DNA of 64,000 nt from Cognataquiflexum rubidum (GCF_022538115.1 NZ_JAKZAL010000022.1:1-64000); one strand, 5' to 3'; shown: positions 45,673 to 54,218, counted from the stretch's first letter. Numbers and translations are program-made. Notes: generated by a model not told the origin, from the sequence alone.

Positions 45673-46060
45673 AAATTAATAGCGTTTCCCCCTTTTTTGA
45701 TTCAAAGTCTATTTTTTGAAATCCCTGCGTACTCAGGGAAGTATGATGGCTACCTTCCGAAGTATGACGCGGACCTTCGGAAGGTATTGAAACACCTTTT
45801 TTTTCTTACTCCGAAATATGTCGTACTGCCCACCCCTTTTTCTGAAGTCTTTTTGAATAATGAAAATCCACATCGGGTATTGTCAAAATGTAAATAGGAG
45901 TCAAAGCAAGCCAATGGCTTGGAGATGGTTCCATTTTGATTAATACCTCTACAGGTAGTCAGAAGGGGCTTTTTACGGAAAAAGAAAAAAATAATTCAAA
46001 AAACCCAACCCGCAAATGCCCTTATCGTTATTTGGACTAAACCTAAATAAGATCAGAAAT
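45673..46060. other. Intergenic region with repeat fragments
   Basis: About 390 bases. It contains ACCTTC-G-GAAGGT (45773-45785) followed by TATTGAAACACC and a T-run, which matches the hairpin at 39275-39313, a TACCTTCCGAAGTATGA copy just before it (45751-45767), and GATTAATACCT at 45939-45949, also present at 39271. A 66-codon open frame across 45697-45897 is built from these repeats and is not believed to be a gene. Confidence 0.5.
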
Positions 46061-46471
46061 ATGACTAGAATCCTAATCGCATTTTGCATTTTGTTTGCGC
46101 TTACTGCCTGTGAAAATGAGGACAACCTCAGCCCTCAGAATTCGACCGAATCCATCAATGCTTCACTCACCTTGCCTGATGGATTGATTATAACAGAGTT
46201 TGTCGAAGAAGGAAGGGACAAAACAGCAATTTTCAGCCCTTTTACTTTTTTGTTCAACTCGGATGGTTCGGTTGTCGCCTCCAAAACCGGAACCTCCATC
46301 AACGGCACCTACCTTGTTTTCAGGGATGACGGCCGGGTGGAATTGCGGATGGATTTTCCGGAAAGTTCCGAGTTGTACGAACTCAGTGATGATTGGTATT
46401 TTATCTCCCAAAGTGGCAATACCATCAGATTTGAAGACAGCGGCGACAAACTCGTATTTCAACAACAGTAA
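46061..46471 (+). CDS. Lipocalin-like lipoprotein
   Basis: 136 residues from the ATG at 46061; an upstream in-frame ATG at 46016 would put 15 residues ahead of the signal and is rejected. The lipobox is ALTAC (Cys17). The mature part has PFTFLFNSDGSVVA, SINGTYLVF, DGRVELRMDF and ISQSGNTIRF, an all-beta layout like the Bacteroidota lipocalin-like lipoproteins. The outer-membrane protein gene follows by 21 bases, so they probably form a two-gene operon. Confidence 0.75.
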   Translation: MTRILIAFCILFALTACENEDNLSPQNSTESINASLTLPDGLIITEFVEEGRDKTAIFSPFTFLFNSDGSVVASKTGTSINGTYLVFRDDGRVELRMDFPESSELYELSDDWYFISQSGNTIRFEDSGDKLVFQQQ

Positions 46472-46492
46472 AAAAACCTAAAATCAAATAAT

Positions 46493-47113
46493 ATGAAAAC
46501 AATCCTCTATTCCACACTAATTGTTCTTTGCCTTACACTTTCCCATAGTAATCTGATGGCCCAAGAAGAAGGCGAAGCCAAAACTCTTTTTGGAAACAAT
46601 ACACGAATAAATACCAAAGATTTGGGCTTTTTTGTAGCACCGTCTTTTGGCTTTACCCAAATGGACGGAGGCAGTGCTTCACTTTTCAACCTGAGAGGCG
46701 GTGTAAACCTTAAGGACAATATTGCCTTTGGGGCGTATTTCAATACCTCCGTAAATGATATCCGGCCGCAAAGCGAAACCGTCCCTAATGTGTATATGGA
46801 TTATTGGTCAGTCGGCGGATTTGCGGAATATACCCTATTGTCCAAAAACCTGCTGCACGTAAGCTTTCCCCTCTATATCGGCTATGGGGAAGTGGAAATG
46901 GACAATGAAAACGGAAATGTAGGTCTTGGCGAAGCCAATTTCTTTCAGCTCGAACCTTCCGCATTGTTGGCAGTCAACCTGCACAAATACGTCCGGTTGA
47001 ATGTCGGGGCCGGTTACCGGTTTGTGGGACAGATGGAGTACCGCAACTTCAATCAGTCAGATATTTCGGGATTGACAGGCTATATCGGATTGAAATTTGG
47101 ACTGTTCCGCTAA
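46493..47113 (+). CDS. Outer-membrane beta-barrel protein (OmpA-like, 8 strands)
   Basis: 206 residues. The signal peptide ends near NLMAQ (about 24). The mature protein consists of alternating amphipathic strands ending in aromatic residues (DLGFFVAPSFGFTQM, NIAFGAYFNTSV, YWSVGGFAEYTLL, VSFPLYIGYGEVEM, RLNVGAGYRFVGQM), and finishes with a strand ending YIGLKFGLFR, typical for an 8-stranded barrel of outer-membrane-protein beta-brl (PF13505-like) families. Its job is unknown. It is preceded by a lipoprotein gene and followed by a terminator. Confidence 0.8.
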   Translation: MKTILYSTLIVLCLTLSHSNLMAQEEGEAKTLFGNNTRINTKDLGFFVAPSFGFTQMDGGSASLFNLRGGVNLKDNIAFGAYFNTSVNDIRPQSETVPNVYMDYWSVGGFAEYTLLSKNLLHVSFPLYIGYGEVEMDNENGNVGLGEANFFQLEPSALLAVNLHKYVRLNVGAGYRFVGQMEYRNFNQSDISGLTGYIGLKFGLFR

Positions 47114-47189
47114 ATTATCCCATGCCCATCCAAACACAAAACAGGTCAGGAAGCAATCATCTTTCAGATCTGTTTTGGAAGATTTCCCA

Positions 47190-47220
47190 AACCGTACTTT
47201 CAGAAAGTACGGTTTTTTTA
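47190..47220 (+). terminator. Terminator after the barrel gene
   Basis: Perfect 11-bp stem AACCGTACTTT (47190-47200) / AAAGTACGGTT (47204-47214) with a 3-base loop and a T-run: a textbook factor-independent terminator. Confidence 0.88.
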
Positions 47221-47380
47221 TTCAAGAGCTATTTTGTCACTCCATATCAAAATCCCACTAGTCAAGTAACTCAGAATACGGAAGGATTGGATTTATATCT
47301 AAAAGAGATTAAGTTTAGATGATTGAAAAATAACAACTAGTATTGTTGCTATACAATCCTTTGGGGAGCATTTATAGAAA

Positions 47381-47461
47381 ATGAAACCAATTCTAATAAC
47401 AGGAGCAACAGGAAGCATTGCTGACATTCAAAAAAACCAATCAAAAAAATTACTTCAATAA
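47381..47461 (+). pseudogene. Remnant of an NmrA-like SDR gene
   Basis: An ATG at 47381 opens 26 codons starting MKPILITGATGSIADIQKNQ. The first 13 residues are the opening strand and GATGxI loop of an NmrA/QorB-type NAD(P)-binding protein; the remainder does not continue the fold and the frame stops at 47459-47461, overlapping the ATG of the next gene. An internal deletion of a former SDR gene explains this best. Being only 26 codons, chance similarity cannot be excluded. Confidence 0.45.
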
Positions 47462-48366
47462 TGAATAAATCTGTAAAGATTAGAACAGCAGCCATTATCG
47501 TATTATGTACATTTTTTTTCTATTCGTGTAATTCAGAGAAAAATAAGGTAAATCAAAAATCCGATAATCTGAAAATTATCAGTTACAATGTCTGGTATGG
47601 ATTTACTGAAGTACCGGAAAGAAAAAAGGCATGGATTGCATGGATGAACGGGCAACAACCTGATATTGTATCACTTCAGGAACTTAATGAATATACCCAT
47701 CAAAAGTTAGCTGAAGATGCCAAAAGTTATGGGCATGCATATTCGGTCTTGTTGAAAGAGGATGGATTTCCAACCGGTATTACTTCCCGATATCCCATAG
47801 AAGATATATACAGAATCAAAGAAGGCTTCCATCATGGCTTACTGCGGGTGAAGATACAGGACATATATTATTACGTTATTCATTTGCACCCCAGCAACTG
47901 GGAAATCAGAAAAAACGAAATAGATCAAATCCTTAAGGATGTTGAAGGACTTCCTTCAAATGCCGGAGTTATCCTTGCCGGCGATTTCAATAACCTCTCT
48001 CCACTTGATTCGGAATTTTATGCACATGGAAGGCTGGAACCTTTTTTCGATGAAATGGACAAAAAGAACAAAGATGTAAACCTAAATCAGGGTAATCTGG
48101 ATTATTCAGTGATCCAGGAAGTTATGGATTTTGGATTCACTGATCTTGATGCCAAGATGCGTGGCTCTTCTTATGCTTTTACAGGAAGCTTTCCAACATT
48201 GATTGAAAAAGAAGGCGAACATGGGGATCAAAGACGACTGGATTATATTTTTGCATCAAAAAATTTGGTTGATAAAGTGACTAAAGCAAATGTCATTAGC
48301 ACTGACACTACCCAAATCTTATCAGATCATTTGCCGGTAGTGGTTGAATTGCGTTTGGATTATTGA
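47461..48366 (+). CDS. Endonuclease/exonuclease/phosphatase-family lipoprotein
   Basis: 301 residues. A lipoprotein signal ends at FYSC (Cys23). The EEP (DNase I-like) fold has all motifs in order: ISYNVWYG, SLQELNEY (metal Glu), HLHPSN (His), LAGDFNNLSP, RLDYIFASKN and SDHLPVVVE (catalytic Asp-His). As a periplasmic lipoprotein it is more likely a phosphodiesterase or sphingomyelinase-like enzyme than a nuclease acting on the chromosome. Its ATG overlaps the stop of the SDR remnant. Confidence 0.88.
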   Translation: MNKSVKIRTAAIIVLCTFFFYSCNSEKNKVNQKSDNLKIISYNVWYGFTEVPERKKAWIAWMNGQQPDIVSLQELNEYTHQKLAEDAKSYGHAYSVLLKEDGFPTGITSRYPIEDIYRIKEGFHHGLLRVKIQDIYYYVIHLHPSNWEIRKNEIDQILKDVEGLPSNAGVILAGDFNNLSPLDSEFYAHGRLEPFFDEMDKKNKDVNLNQGNLDYSVIQEVMDFGFTDLDAKMRGSSYAFTGSFPTLIEKEGEHGDQRRLDYIFASKNLVDKVTKANVISTDTTQILSDHLPVVVELRLDY

Positions 48367-48497
48367 GTTTCCACGATACCAATGATACAGGTATAAGGTT
48401 AATCCAGAACTTGATTGAATTAGGGGTTTACCCAAAATTCAATTGAAGGATGTTAACAAGTTGCTGTTGAAATAGGAACACTAAAAGAAAACAAAAA

Positions 48498-48965
48498 ATG
48501 GGACTAATAAGTGAATTTCTATTCGGACGAAAAATAAAGATTCAAGATCACAAAATCGGAGAGCTAACAACCAGAATCAAGGGTGATAATCCATCCAAAA
48601 ATTACACTTGGACAGGCGAACATCAATTAGCAGGACAGGGAAAGCCAACAGTTTTTATATTAGAAGGAAATAATGCCGGACCTTATGGTGATCAACTAAA
48701 TGGAGTTCACCGCATTATTGACACATTAGATCAAATCATTGCTTGTGTGGACAAAGAATTAAAGGGACAATTGAACATCAAACAAAGATTTAAGGACGAT
48801 TGGACTAAGGACTTTTATCTAGCAGCTATTACACCATATAACCCAAACGTTAAAGGAGGGGGTAAACAATTTGAGATAAATTTTGAACCAATTAAAGAGA
48901 ACGACACAGACTACATTGGACTCCTTTGGAATAATGACAACTTAACAGAGATAGAAGCGAAGTAA
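48498..48965 (+). CDS. Protein of unknown function
   Basis: 155 residues, soluble, no signal peptide and no recognised domain. It is mixed alpha/beta with the segments YTWTGEHQLAG, TVFILEGNNAGPY and FEINFEPIKENDTDYIGLLWNN. The position next to the uvrC fragment and the AT-rich composition suggest accessory DNA. It ends 90 bases before the partial uvrC copy. Confidence 0.65.
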   Translation: MGLISEFLFGRKIKIQDHKIGELTTRIKGDNPSKNYTWTGEHQLAGQGKPTVFILEGNNAGPYGDQLNGVHRIIDTLDQIIACVDKELKGQLNIKQRFKDDWTKDFYLAAITPYNPNVKGGGKQFEINFEPIKENDTDYIGLLWNNDNLTEIEAK

Positions 48966-49054
48966 AAAATATAACCACCAATCGAGTTAAAGTTTTTAAG
49001 CTCTCTTTGCTCAAAACCTAAAACTTTTCAATACAGATCCCCAAAGCCAACCAC

Positions 49055-49296
49055 CTACAGATCATTTTCCCCTCCCGGCTCATCCCGATCCCTCTCCGGC
49101 CTCACCGCTAAAAAAACCTTTTCTGCTTTGTCTTTGCCGACGACTTCGGCAAGTGCTTCGATATTGGCTTCCTGGATTTTTTTGAAGGAGCGGAAGTGCT
49201 TCAATAGCTTGTTGGCAGTGATTTCACCGATGCCTTCGATGTCGGTCAGCTTGGTGTTGAAGGCGTTTCTGCGGCGGTGAAAGGTGAATGCAAAGG
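49055..49296 (-). pseudogene. Partial copy of the uvrC 3' end
   Basis: The minus-strand frame matches the last 80 codons of uvrC at 49697. From NAF to AVRP (57 residues) only three differ, and by hand alignment the DNA is about 90 percent identical over 171 bases. It covers the C-terminal helix-hairpin-helix domain only. Upstream, the fragment lacks the QVRSK residues and homology stops at about 49296. There is no start in context, so it is not expected to be made. Orientation is the same as intact uvrC, so the two form direct repeats flanking mntA. Confidence 0.88.
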
Positions 49297-49364
49297 GGTC
49301 CAACGTTTCCGGTAATTATTTTGCTATCACAAAAAATTGTACATTTTATGCCTAAATTTGCCTC

Positions 49365-49664
49365 ATGGGAATAGTTGACCGAAATATAGAAGACTTAAAA
49401 AAACTTTGTTCCATGTACAATGTGGAAAGGCTGTATCTATTTGGTTCAGTACTAAATTCTAGCTTCAATAAAGAAAGTGATATTGATTTTCTTGTAAGAT
49501 TTAAACCCATTGAATTATCAAAGTATTTTGACAACTATATGGATTTCAAGGAAAGATTGGAGAAATTATTTGGACGTGAAGTTGACTTAGTAGAAGAGCA
49601 AACTCTAAAAAACCCAATCTTAATCAACTCCATTAATAAATCTAAAGCGCTTGTTTATGGATGA
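49365..49664 (+). CDS. mntA: MntA-type nucleotidyltransferase antitoxin (orphan)
   Basis: 99 residues. The minimal nucleotidyltransferase signature is LFGSVLNSSFNKESDIDFLV: GS at 27-28 and the catalytic DxD at D39/D41, then an acidic residue in REVDLVEE. In type VII toxin-antitoxin pairs MntA adds AMP to the HEPN toxin HepT to silence it, and the genes overlap. Here a HEPN start overlaps the mntA stop, but the toxin ends after eight codons. The gene lies between two direct copies of the uvrC end. TAAATTTG (49353-49360), a perfect -7 box, is only 5 bases from the ATG, so the message could be nearly leaderless. AT-rich; probably acquired. Confidence 0.85.
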   Translation: MGIVDRNIEDLKKLCSMYNVERLYLFGSVLNSSFNKESDIDFLVRFKPIELSKYFDNYMDFKERLEKLFGREVDLVEEQTLKNPILINSINKSKALVYG

Positions 49665-49683
49665 GAGAATTCTTAAATCTTGA
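49657..49683 (+). pseudogene. Eight-codon remnant of a HEPN (HepT/DUF86) toxin gene
   Basis: ATG at 49657 overlaps the mntA stop in the -1 register and reads MDERILKS then TGA. HepT/DUF86 proteins that follow MntA commonly begin MDExI, so this is the expected toxin start. The sequence then runs straight into the uvrC trailer at about 49690. About 110-130 codons of toxin are missing. Read alone it would be too short to believe; position and overlap make the case. Confidence 0.6.
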
Positions 49684-49696
49684 GATACCCCTCCTC

Positions 49697-51529
49697 CTAA
49701 ATAAAGCTTGGCCCTTCCTGATCTTTCTGATCCCCATCCGGCCTCACCGCCAAATACACCTTCTCGGCTTTGTCTTTGCCGACCACTTCGGCAAGGGCTT
49801 CGATATCGGCTTCCTGGATTTTTTTGAAAGAGCGGAAGTGTTTCAGGAGTTTGTTGGCGGTGTTTTCGCCGATGCCTTCGATATCGGTCAGCTTGGTGTT
49901 GAAGGCGTTTTTGCTGCGGACCTGACGGTGGAAGGTAATAGCAAAGCGGTGTGCCTCATCCCGGATCTTTTGGATCAGACGCAGGGATTCGGATTTTTTG
50001 TCGATATGCAGCGGGTAGTTGTCTTCGGGAAAGTAGATTTCCTCCAGCCTCTTGGCAATCCCGATGATCGGCACCTGACCATAGATGCCAAGTTCTTTCA
50101 GCGCCTCCACAGCGGAAGACAGCTGTCCCTTGCCGCCATCGACGACGATCAGCTTGGGAAGTGGCTTTGCCTCTTCGAGGATGCGCTCATACCTTCTGCC
50201 CACGATTTCCTTCATACTCGCAAAGTCGTTTGCACCTGTGACGGTCTTGATATGGAAGTGGCGGTATTCCTTGTTGGCGGGCTTGCCGTTGATAAAGCAT
50301 ACCATACTTGCCACGGGATTGGTTCCTTGGATATTGGAGTTGTCAAAGCACTCGATGTGGATGGGCAGTTCCTTGAGAGAAAGGTCCGATTGTAGCTGCC
50401 GGAGTACGCGGTTTTTCTTGTCCTGCACTTCACCGGAGGCAAGCAGCTTTTCCTTTTTGTAGTACTTGGCGTTTTTGAGGGAGAGTTCGACGAGTTTCTT
50501 TTTGTCCCCGATTTTTGGGACGGCAAAGTTTAGTCCTTCAAATTCCTCTTCGAGGGGAATATTGGCGATGATTTCCAGTGACTCGGAGTTGAATTGATCC
50601 CGCAGACGGATGATGGCCGTCAGAAGAAGTTCTCCGTCCGTTTCATCAAGTTTCTTTTTGAGTTCGACGGTTTTGGTGAGGATGACTGCGCCGTTTTTGA
50701 TTTTGAGGAAGTTGACATAGGCAGATTTCTCGTCCGACTCTATCCCAAAAACATCGAGGTCGTGGATGGCCGGATTGGCCACCATGGATTTGGCTTGGTA
50801 TTTTTCGAGGAGTTCGAGTTTGTTTTTGAAATAGTGCGCCCTTTCAAAAGCCAGGCTTTCGGCTGCCTCCTGCATTTTCTTTTTGAAGTGGATTTTGGGT
50901 ACTCCCAGATTTCCCTTGAGGATATGCTTGGCCTGTTCGATCTCTTTGAGGTAATCGGCTTCGGTCTGAAGCCCTTCACAGGGACCAAGGCAATTGCCGA
51001 TATGGTACTCGAGGCAGACTTTATACTTTTTTTCTTTGATCTTGGGCGGACTCAGGTCGAGGCGACAGGTACGGATGGTAAAAATGCCACGGATGAGTTC
51101 GAGGACATTGTTCATCCCCTTGACACTGGCAAATGGTCCAAAGTATGTTCCCCTTCCGGAGATCATTCTTCTGGTGGGAAACAGCCGGGGAAAAGGCTCA
51201 TTGGTCAGCAGGAGGTAAGGATAGGTCTTGTCATCCTTGAGCATGATGTTGTACTTGGGCTGGATCTTTTTGATCAGGTTATTTTCCAGCAGCAGGGCAT
51301 CAAACTCTGTGTCCACGATGGTGATTTCGATCTTTCGGATCTCCTTCACCATCCTTTTGGTTTTGTAATTGATGCCGAGGGTTTTGACAAAATAGCTAGC
51401 CACTCTTTTCTTCAGGCTCTTTGCTTTACCCACATAGATGAGTTCATTTTCGGCATTGAAATACTTGTACACTCCCGGCAGATCCGGAAGGGAATGGTAG
51501 TCTTCAACGAGGTAGGAGGATGCCTGCAT
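49697..51529 (-). CDS. uvrC: Excinuclease ABC subunit C
   Basis: 610 residues. It makes both incisions in nucleotide-excision repair together with UvrA and UvrB. The N-terminal GIY-YIG nuclease is readable as PGVYKYFNAENELIYVGKAK (19-38); the Cys-containing linker CRLDLSPPKI and CLEYHIGNCLGPCEG follow; the UVR (UvrB-binding) helix pair is near 200-235; the RNase H-like 5' nuclease shows HIECFDNSNIQGTNPVASMV and LIVVDGGKGQLSSA; the C-terminal HhH pair ends at IEALAEVVG. Intact and full length. Its C-terminus is duplicated at 49055-49296. Confidence 0.96.
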   Translation of the reverse strand: MQASSYLVEDYHSLPDLPGVYKYFNAENELIYVGKAKSLKKRVASYFVKTLGINYKTKRMVKEIRKIEITIVDTEFDALLLENNLIKKIQPKYNIMLKDDKTYPYLLLTNEPFPRLFPTRRMISGRGTYFGPFASVKGMNNVLELIRGIFTIRTCRLDLSPPKIKEKKYKVCLEYHIGNCLGPCEGLQTEADYLKEIEQAKHILKGNLGVPKIHFKKKMQEAAESLAFERAHYFKNKLELLEKYQAKSMVANPAIHDLDVFGIESDEKSAYVNFLKIKNGAVILTKTVELKKKLDETDGELLLTAIIRLRDQFNSESLEIIANIPLEEEFEGLNFAVPKIGDKKKLVELSLKNAKYYKKEKLLASGEVQDKKNRVLRQLQSDLSLKELPIHIECFDNSNIQGTNPVASMVCFINGKPANKEYRHFHIKTVTGANDFASMKEIVGRRYERILEEAKPLPKLIVVDGGKGQLSSAVEALKELGIYGQVPIIGIAKRLEEIYFPEDNYPLHIDKKSESLRLIQKIRDEAHRFAITFHRQVRSKNAFNTKLTDIEGIGENTANKLLKHFRSFKKIQEADIEALAEVVGKDKAEKVYLAVRPDGDQKDQEGPSFI

Positions 51530-51600
51530 GGGTGCAAATATAAAAAAAACAGCCCTGTGAAAGGCTGAATTTATTTTCTAGAAATGGTTTTTCTCTAAGA

Positions 51601-51835
51601 GACAATAGTTGACAGACCATAGTCCATAGTGTCATGAACTGATTTTCAACTTATCCATTCTATGGTGAGGTGAGTAAGCATGAAATTGGAAAAAGAAATA
51701 AACAGCATGTTTCTTCCCTCTTACAGCCCCTACCAAATCAAACTCGGATTGAAGTTCAATTGCCGCGGCTATGGACTGTCGACTGTGGTCTGTCGACTTT
51801 CAAACATGGACTATCGACTATCAACCATGGACTAA
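51601..51835. repeat. Cluster of GTCGAC / ATGGACTAT repeats
   Basis: ACAGACCATAGTCCA (51612-51626) is identical to 33143-33157. At 51770-51835 the units CTATGGACTGTCGAC, TGTGGTCTGTCGAC, ATGGACTATCGAC and ATCAACCATGGAC follow one another and are partly inverted relative to the first copy. The cluster separates uvrC from PBP1A and extends to the PBP1A stop codon. Confidence 0.6.
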
Positions 51836-54108
51836 AAATCATTCTTCTTCTGATCGTAATCAAAATCCGTGAACCGGCTGTTTTCCAATTCGTATTTGTC
51901 ACAATCGATCTCGATGCTCAGCGGTCTTTCAGGTCTTGGGAAAGGTCCTTTGGTATAGCCTAAGGTCTGATCGGCGTAGACTTTGGCCATGTACTTGACC
52001 CAAATCGGCCTAGCTGTCTGACTGCCCTGACCATTAGTCCAACTTCTGAAGTGGATCGCCCTGTCATCTCCACCAACCCACGCTCCGGACACGAGGTCTT
52101 TGCTCATTCCGATGTACCAACCATCAGAGGCATTTTGGGTAGTACCGGTTTTACCTGCCAACTGATTGCCTTCATCCCGCAGTGTCCAGGATACCCCCTG
52201 TGAGGTTCCTCTTGATTCTTCAAAACCTCCACGAAGCATGTATACCATCAGGTAGGCGTGTTCTTCGCTCATGGCAGGTTTTTTCTTCGGGGTAAATTGC
52301 TGTAATAAGTTTCCGTTTTTGTCCTCGATCCTGTCTATGTAGAAAGGAACGATATGCTCTCCTTTGTTGACAAAAGTGCCCATGGCACCGACCATCTCAT
52401 ACACCGATACATCGGAAGTTCCCAGGGAAAGTGCGGGGACTTCTTCCAAATCAGAAGTGATCCCCAATCGGTGGGCAGTTTCGACCACAACCTTTGGACC
52501 GAGTTTTTTCATCATAAAGGCAGTAATGGAGTTGATGGACTGTGCCATCGCAAGACGGATCGTCATCTTTTCATAAGAGAACTTCCCGTCCGCATTGCTT
52601 GGACTCCAGGTTGGCTGTCCCGGTGTATTGATTTCTACAGGTTGATCGATGACTGTATAGCAAGGGCTGTAGCCATTTTCGATGGCAGCGGCATAGACGA
52701 AGGCCTTGAAAGTCGAGCCCGGCTGTCTTTTGCTTTGCTTCACATGGTCAAACTTGAAGTATTTGTGGTTGATACCACCGACCCAAGCCTTGATATGGCC
52801 GGTATGCGGATCCATAGAGACGAAGCCGGTCTGCAGGTGTTTTTTGTAATGGCTCATCGAATCCATGGTACTCATCAGGGTATCGATTTCTCCTTTTTCC
52901 CATGAGAATATCCTCATTTTCTTTTTCTCATTCAACTTGATGTCAATGGAATCAGCACCGGCACCGTACCTTTTTTCCAAATTTCGGTAAGCATCAGTCC
53001 GCTTGACGGCAGTCTCGAGGAAATCAGGAATAACCTTTCCGTTGCTGTCGATCCATGGGGCACGGGTACCCATTTCTTTTTCAAATTTCTTCTGCAACTC
53101 CCGCATGTGCTCTTCAACAGATTCTTCGGCATACTGCTGCATGCGGCTGTCAATGGTGGTATAGATCCTCAGCCCATCTCCAAACAGGTCATAGGGAGTA
53201 CCATCAGATTTGAGGTTTTCCTTGGTCCATTTGATCAGGTCAGCTTTGATCACTTCTCGGAAGTAGGTTGCCAATCCTTGGTTTTGATTGCCAACCCGGT
53301 AATCCAACTCAATCGGAATATTGGATATGGAGTCAAATTCAGCCTCGGTGAGGTAATCATATTTTTCCATTTGTCCCAAAACGGTATTTCTTCTTCTCAA
53401 AGAATTATCCGGATTGAATACAGGACTGTAATAAGAAGGAGCTTTAAACAAACCAACCAATGTGGCAGATTCCTGAATATTGAGATCAATGGGTTCTTTG
53501 TTGAAAAATGTTTTTGCGGCAGTTTTGATGCCGTAGGCATTGCTGCCAAATTCAGAAGTGTTGAGGTACAAAGTCAAAATTTCTTCTTTGGTGTAGGATT
53601 TCTCCAGCTTGGCAGCAACGATCCATTCCTTGGTTTTGATAATAAGCATCCTCAAACCGGGGATTCTGCTCAATATCCCCTGTGATTCAAGGTTTCTGGT
53701 TTTGAAGAGGTTTTTGGCTGTCTGCTGACTGAGTGTACTGCCACCACCTGTGCCCTGTTGGAGGATGATGGACTTGAACAGCACCCGCCCCATACTGAAG
53801 AAATCAATGCCGGAATGGTCGTTGAACCGGATGTCTTCCGTAGCAATAAGCGCATTGACAAGGTTTACAGAAAGATCGCTGTAGGCCACGGGGCTTCTGT
53901 TTTCTCTGAAATAGTTTCCGAGCAAAACCCCGTCTGAGGAATACAATTCCGAGGCGAGCTCACTTTGGGGATTTTCGAGTTCTTTGAAATCAGGCAATTC
54001 ACCGAAAAGTCCGAGGAAATTTCCGCTTACTGCCCAGACAAACAAAACGAAACCCAAGAGTCCCGCTGCAAAAACCATCCAGATATATTTAATTATTTTT
54101 TGGGTCAT
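51832..54108 (-). CDS. Penicillin-binding protein 1A (bifunctional)
   Basis: 758 residues. An N-terminal membrane anchor (about 8-30) is followed by a GT51 glycosyltransferase with the catalytic Glu in ALIATEDIRFNDHSG (E91) and GGSTLSQQTAKNL, then a transpeptidase with SxxK in QPGSTFKAF (about 466), SxN in MAQSINSITAF, and KTGT in LAGKTGTTQNASDGW. It polymerises and cross-links peptidoglycan. It lies between uvrC and porW on the same strand with wide gaps filled by repeats, so it has its own promoter. Confidence 0.95.
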   Translation of the reverse strand: MTQKIIKYIWMVFAAGLLGFVLFVWAVSGNFLGLFGELPDFKELENPQSELASELYSSDGVLLGNYFRENRSPVAYSDLSVNLVNALIATEDIRFNDHSGIDFFSMGRVLFKSIILQQGTGGGSTLSQQTAKNLFKTRNLESQGILSRIPGLRMLIIKTKEWIVAAKLEKSYTKEEILTLYLNTSEFGSNAYGIKTAAKTFFNKEPIDLNIQESATLVGLFKAPSYYSPVFNPDNSLRRRNTVLGQMEKYDYLTEAEFDSISNIPIELDYRVGNQNQGLATYFREVIKADLIKWTKENLKSDGTPYDLFGDGLRIYTTIDSRMQQYAEESVEEHMRELQKKFEKEMGTRAPWIDSNGKVIPDFLETAVKRTDAYRNLEKRYGAGADSIDIKLNEKKKMRIFSWEKGEIDTLMSTMDSMSHYKKHLQTGFVSMDPHTGHIKAWVGGINHKYFKFDHVKQSKRQPGSTFKAFVYAAAIENGYSPCYTVIDQPVEINTPGQPTWSPSNADGKFSYEKMTIRLAMAQSINSITAFMMKKLGPKVVVETAHRLGITSDLEEVPALSLGTSDVSVYEMVGAMGTFVNKGEHIVPFYIDRIEDKNGNLLQQFTPKKKPAMSEEHAYLMVYMLRGGFEESRGTSQGVSWTLRDEGNQLAGKTGTTQNASDGWYIGMSKDLVSGAWVGGDDRAIHFRSWTNGQGSQTARPIWVKYMAKVYADQTLGYTKGPFPRPERPLSIEIDCDKYELENSRFTDFDYDQKKNDF

Positions 54109-54190
54109 CTATGTTCAGGTATTTGGTACTGTGATTGTTTATTGTGGATATATGCTTCTTTGCCAGTAATCCTTTATACTCTTTAAACGG

Positions 54191-54218
54191 GACGGAAGAC
54201 GGAAGACGGAAGTCGGAA
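54191..54218. repeat. Tandem heptamer repeat GACGGAA x4
   Basis: Three exact copies of GACGGAA (54191-54211) and one with a T substitution, GTCGGAA (54212-54218), lie in the 210-base gap between PBP1A and porW. They are followed by a G/C-rich patch containing CCTGCCG and CGGACAGG (54227-54242), which can pair. Confidence 0.7.

Noticed and set aside
45697-45897. 66-codon open frame
   Set aside because: Built from intergenic repeat units, no conserved pattern.
49661-50395. Plus-strand open frame of 244 codons starting at the mntA stop
   Set aside because: It runs antisense through the uvrC 3' end, has no domain, and its low-complexity FDIGFLDFF-like sequence mirrors uvrC codons.
50594-51568. 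324-codon open frame opposite uvrC
   Set aside because: Antisense shadow of the conserved uvrC gene with no independent signal.
54191-54218. Possible CRISPR-like repeats
   Set aside because: Units are only 7 bases with no spacers; a simple tandem repeat. No cas gene in the window.
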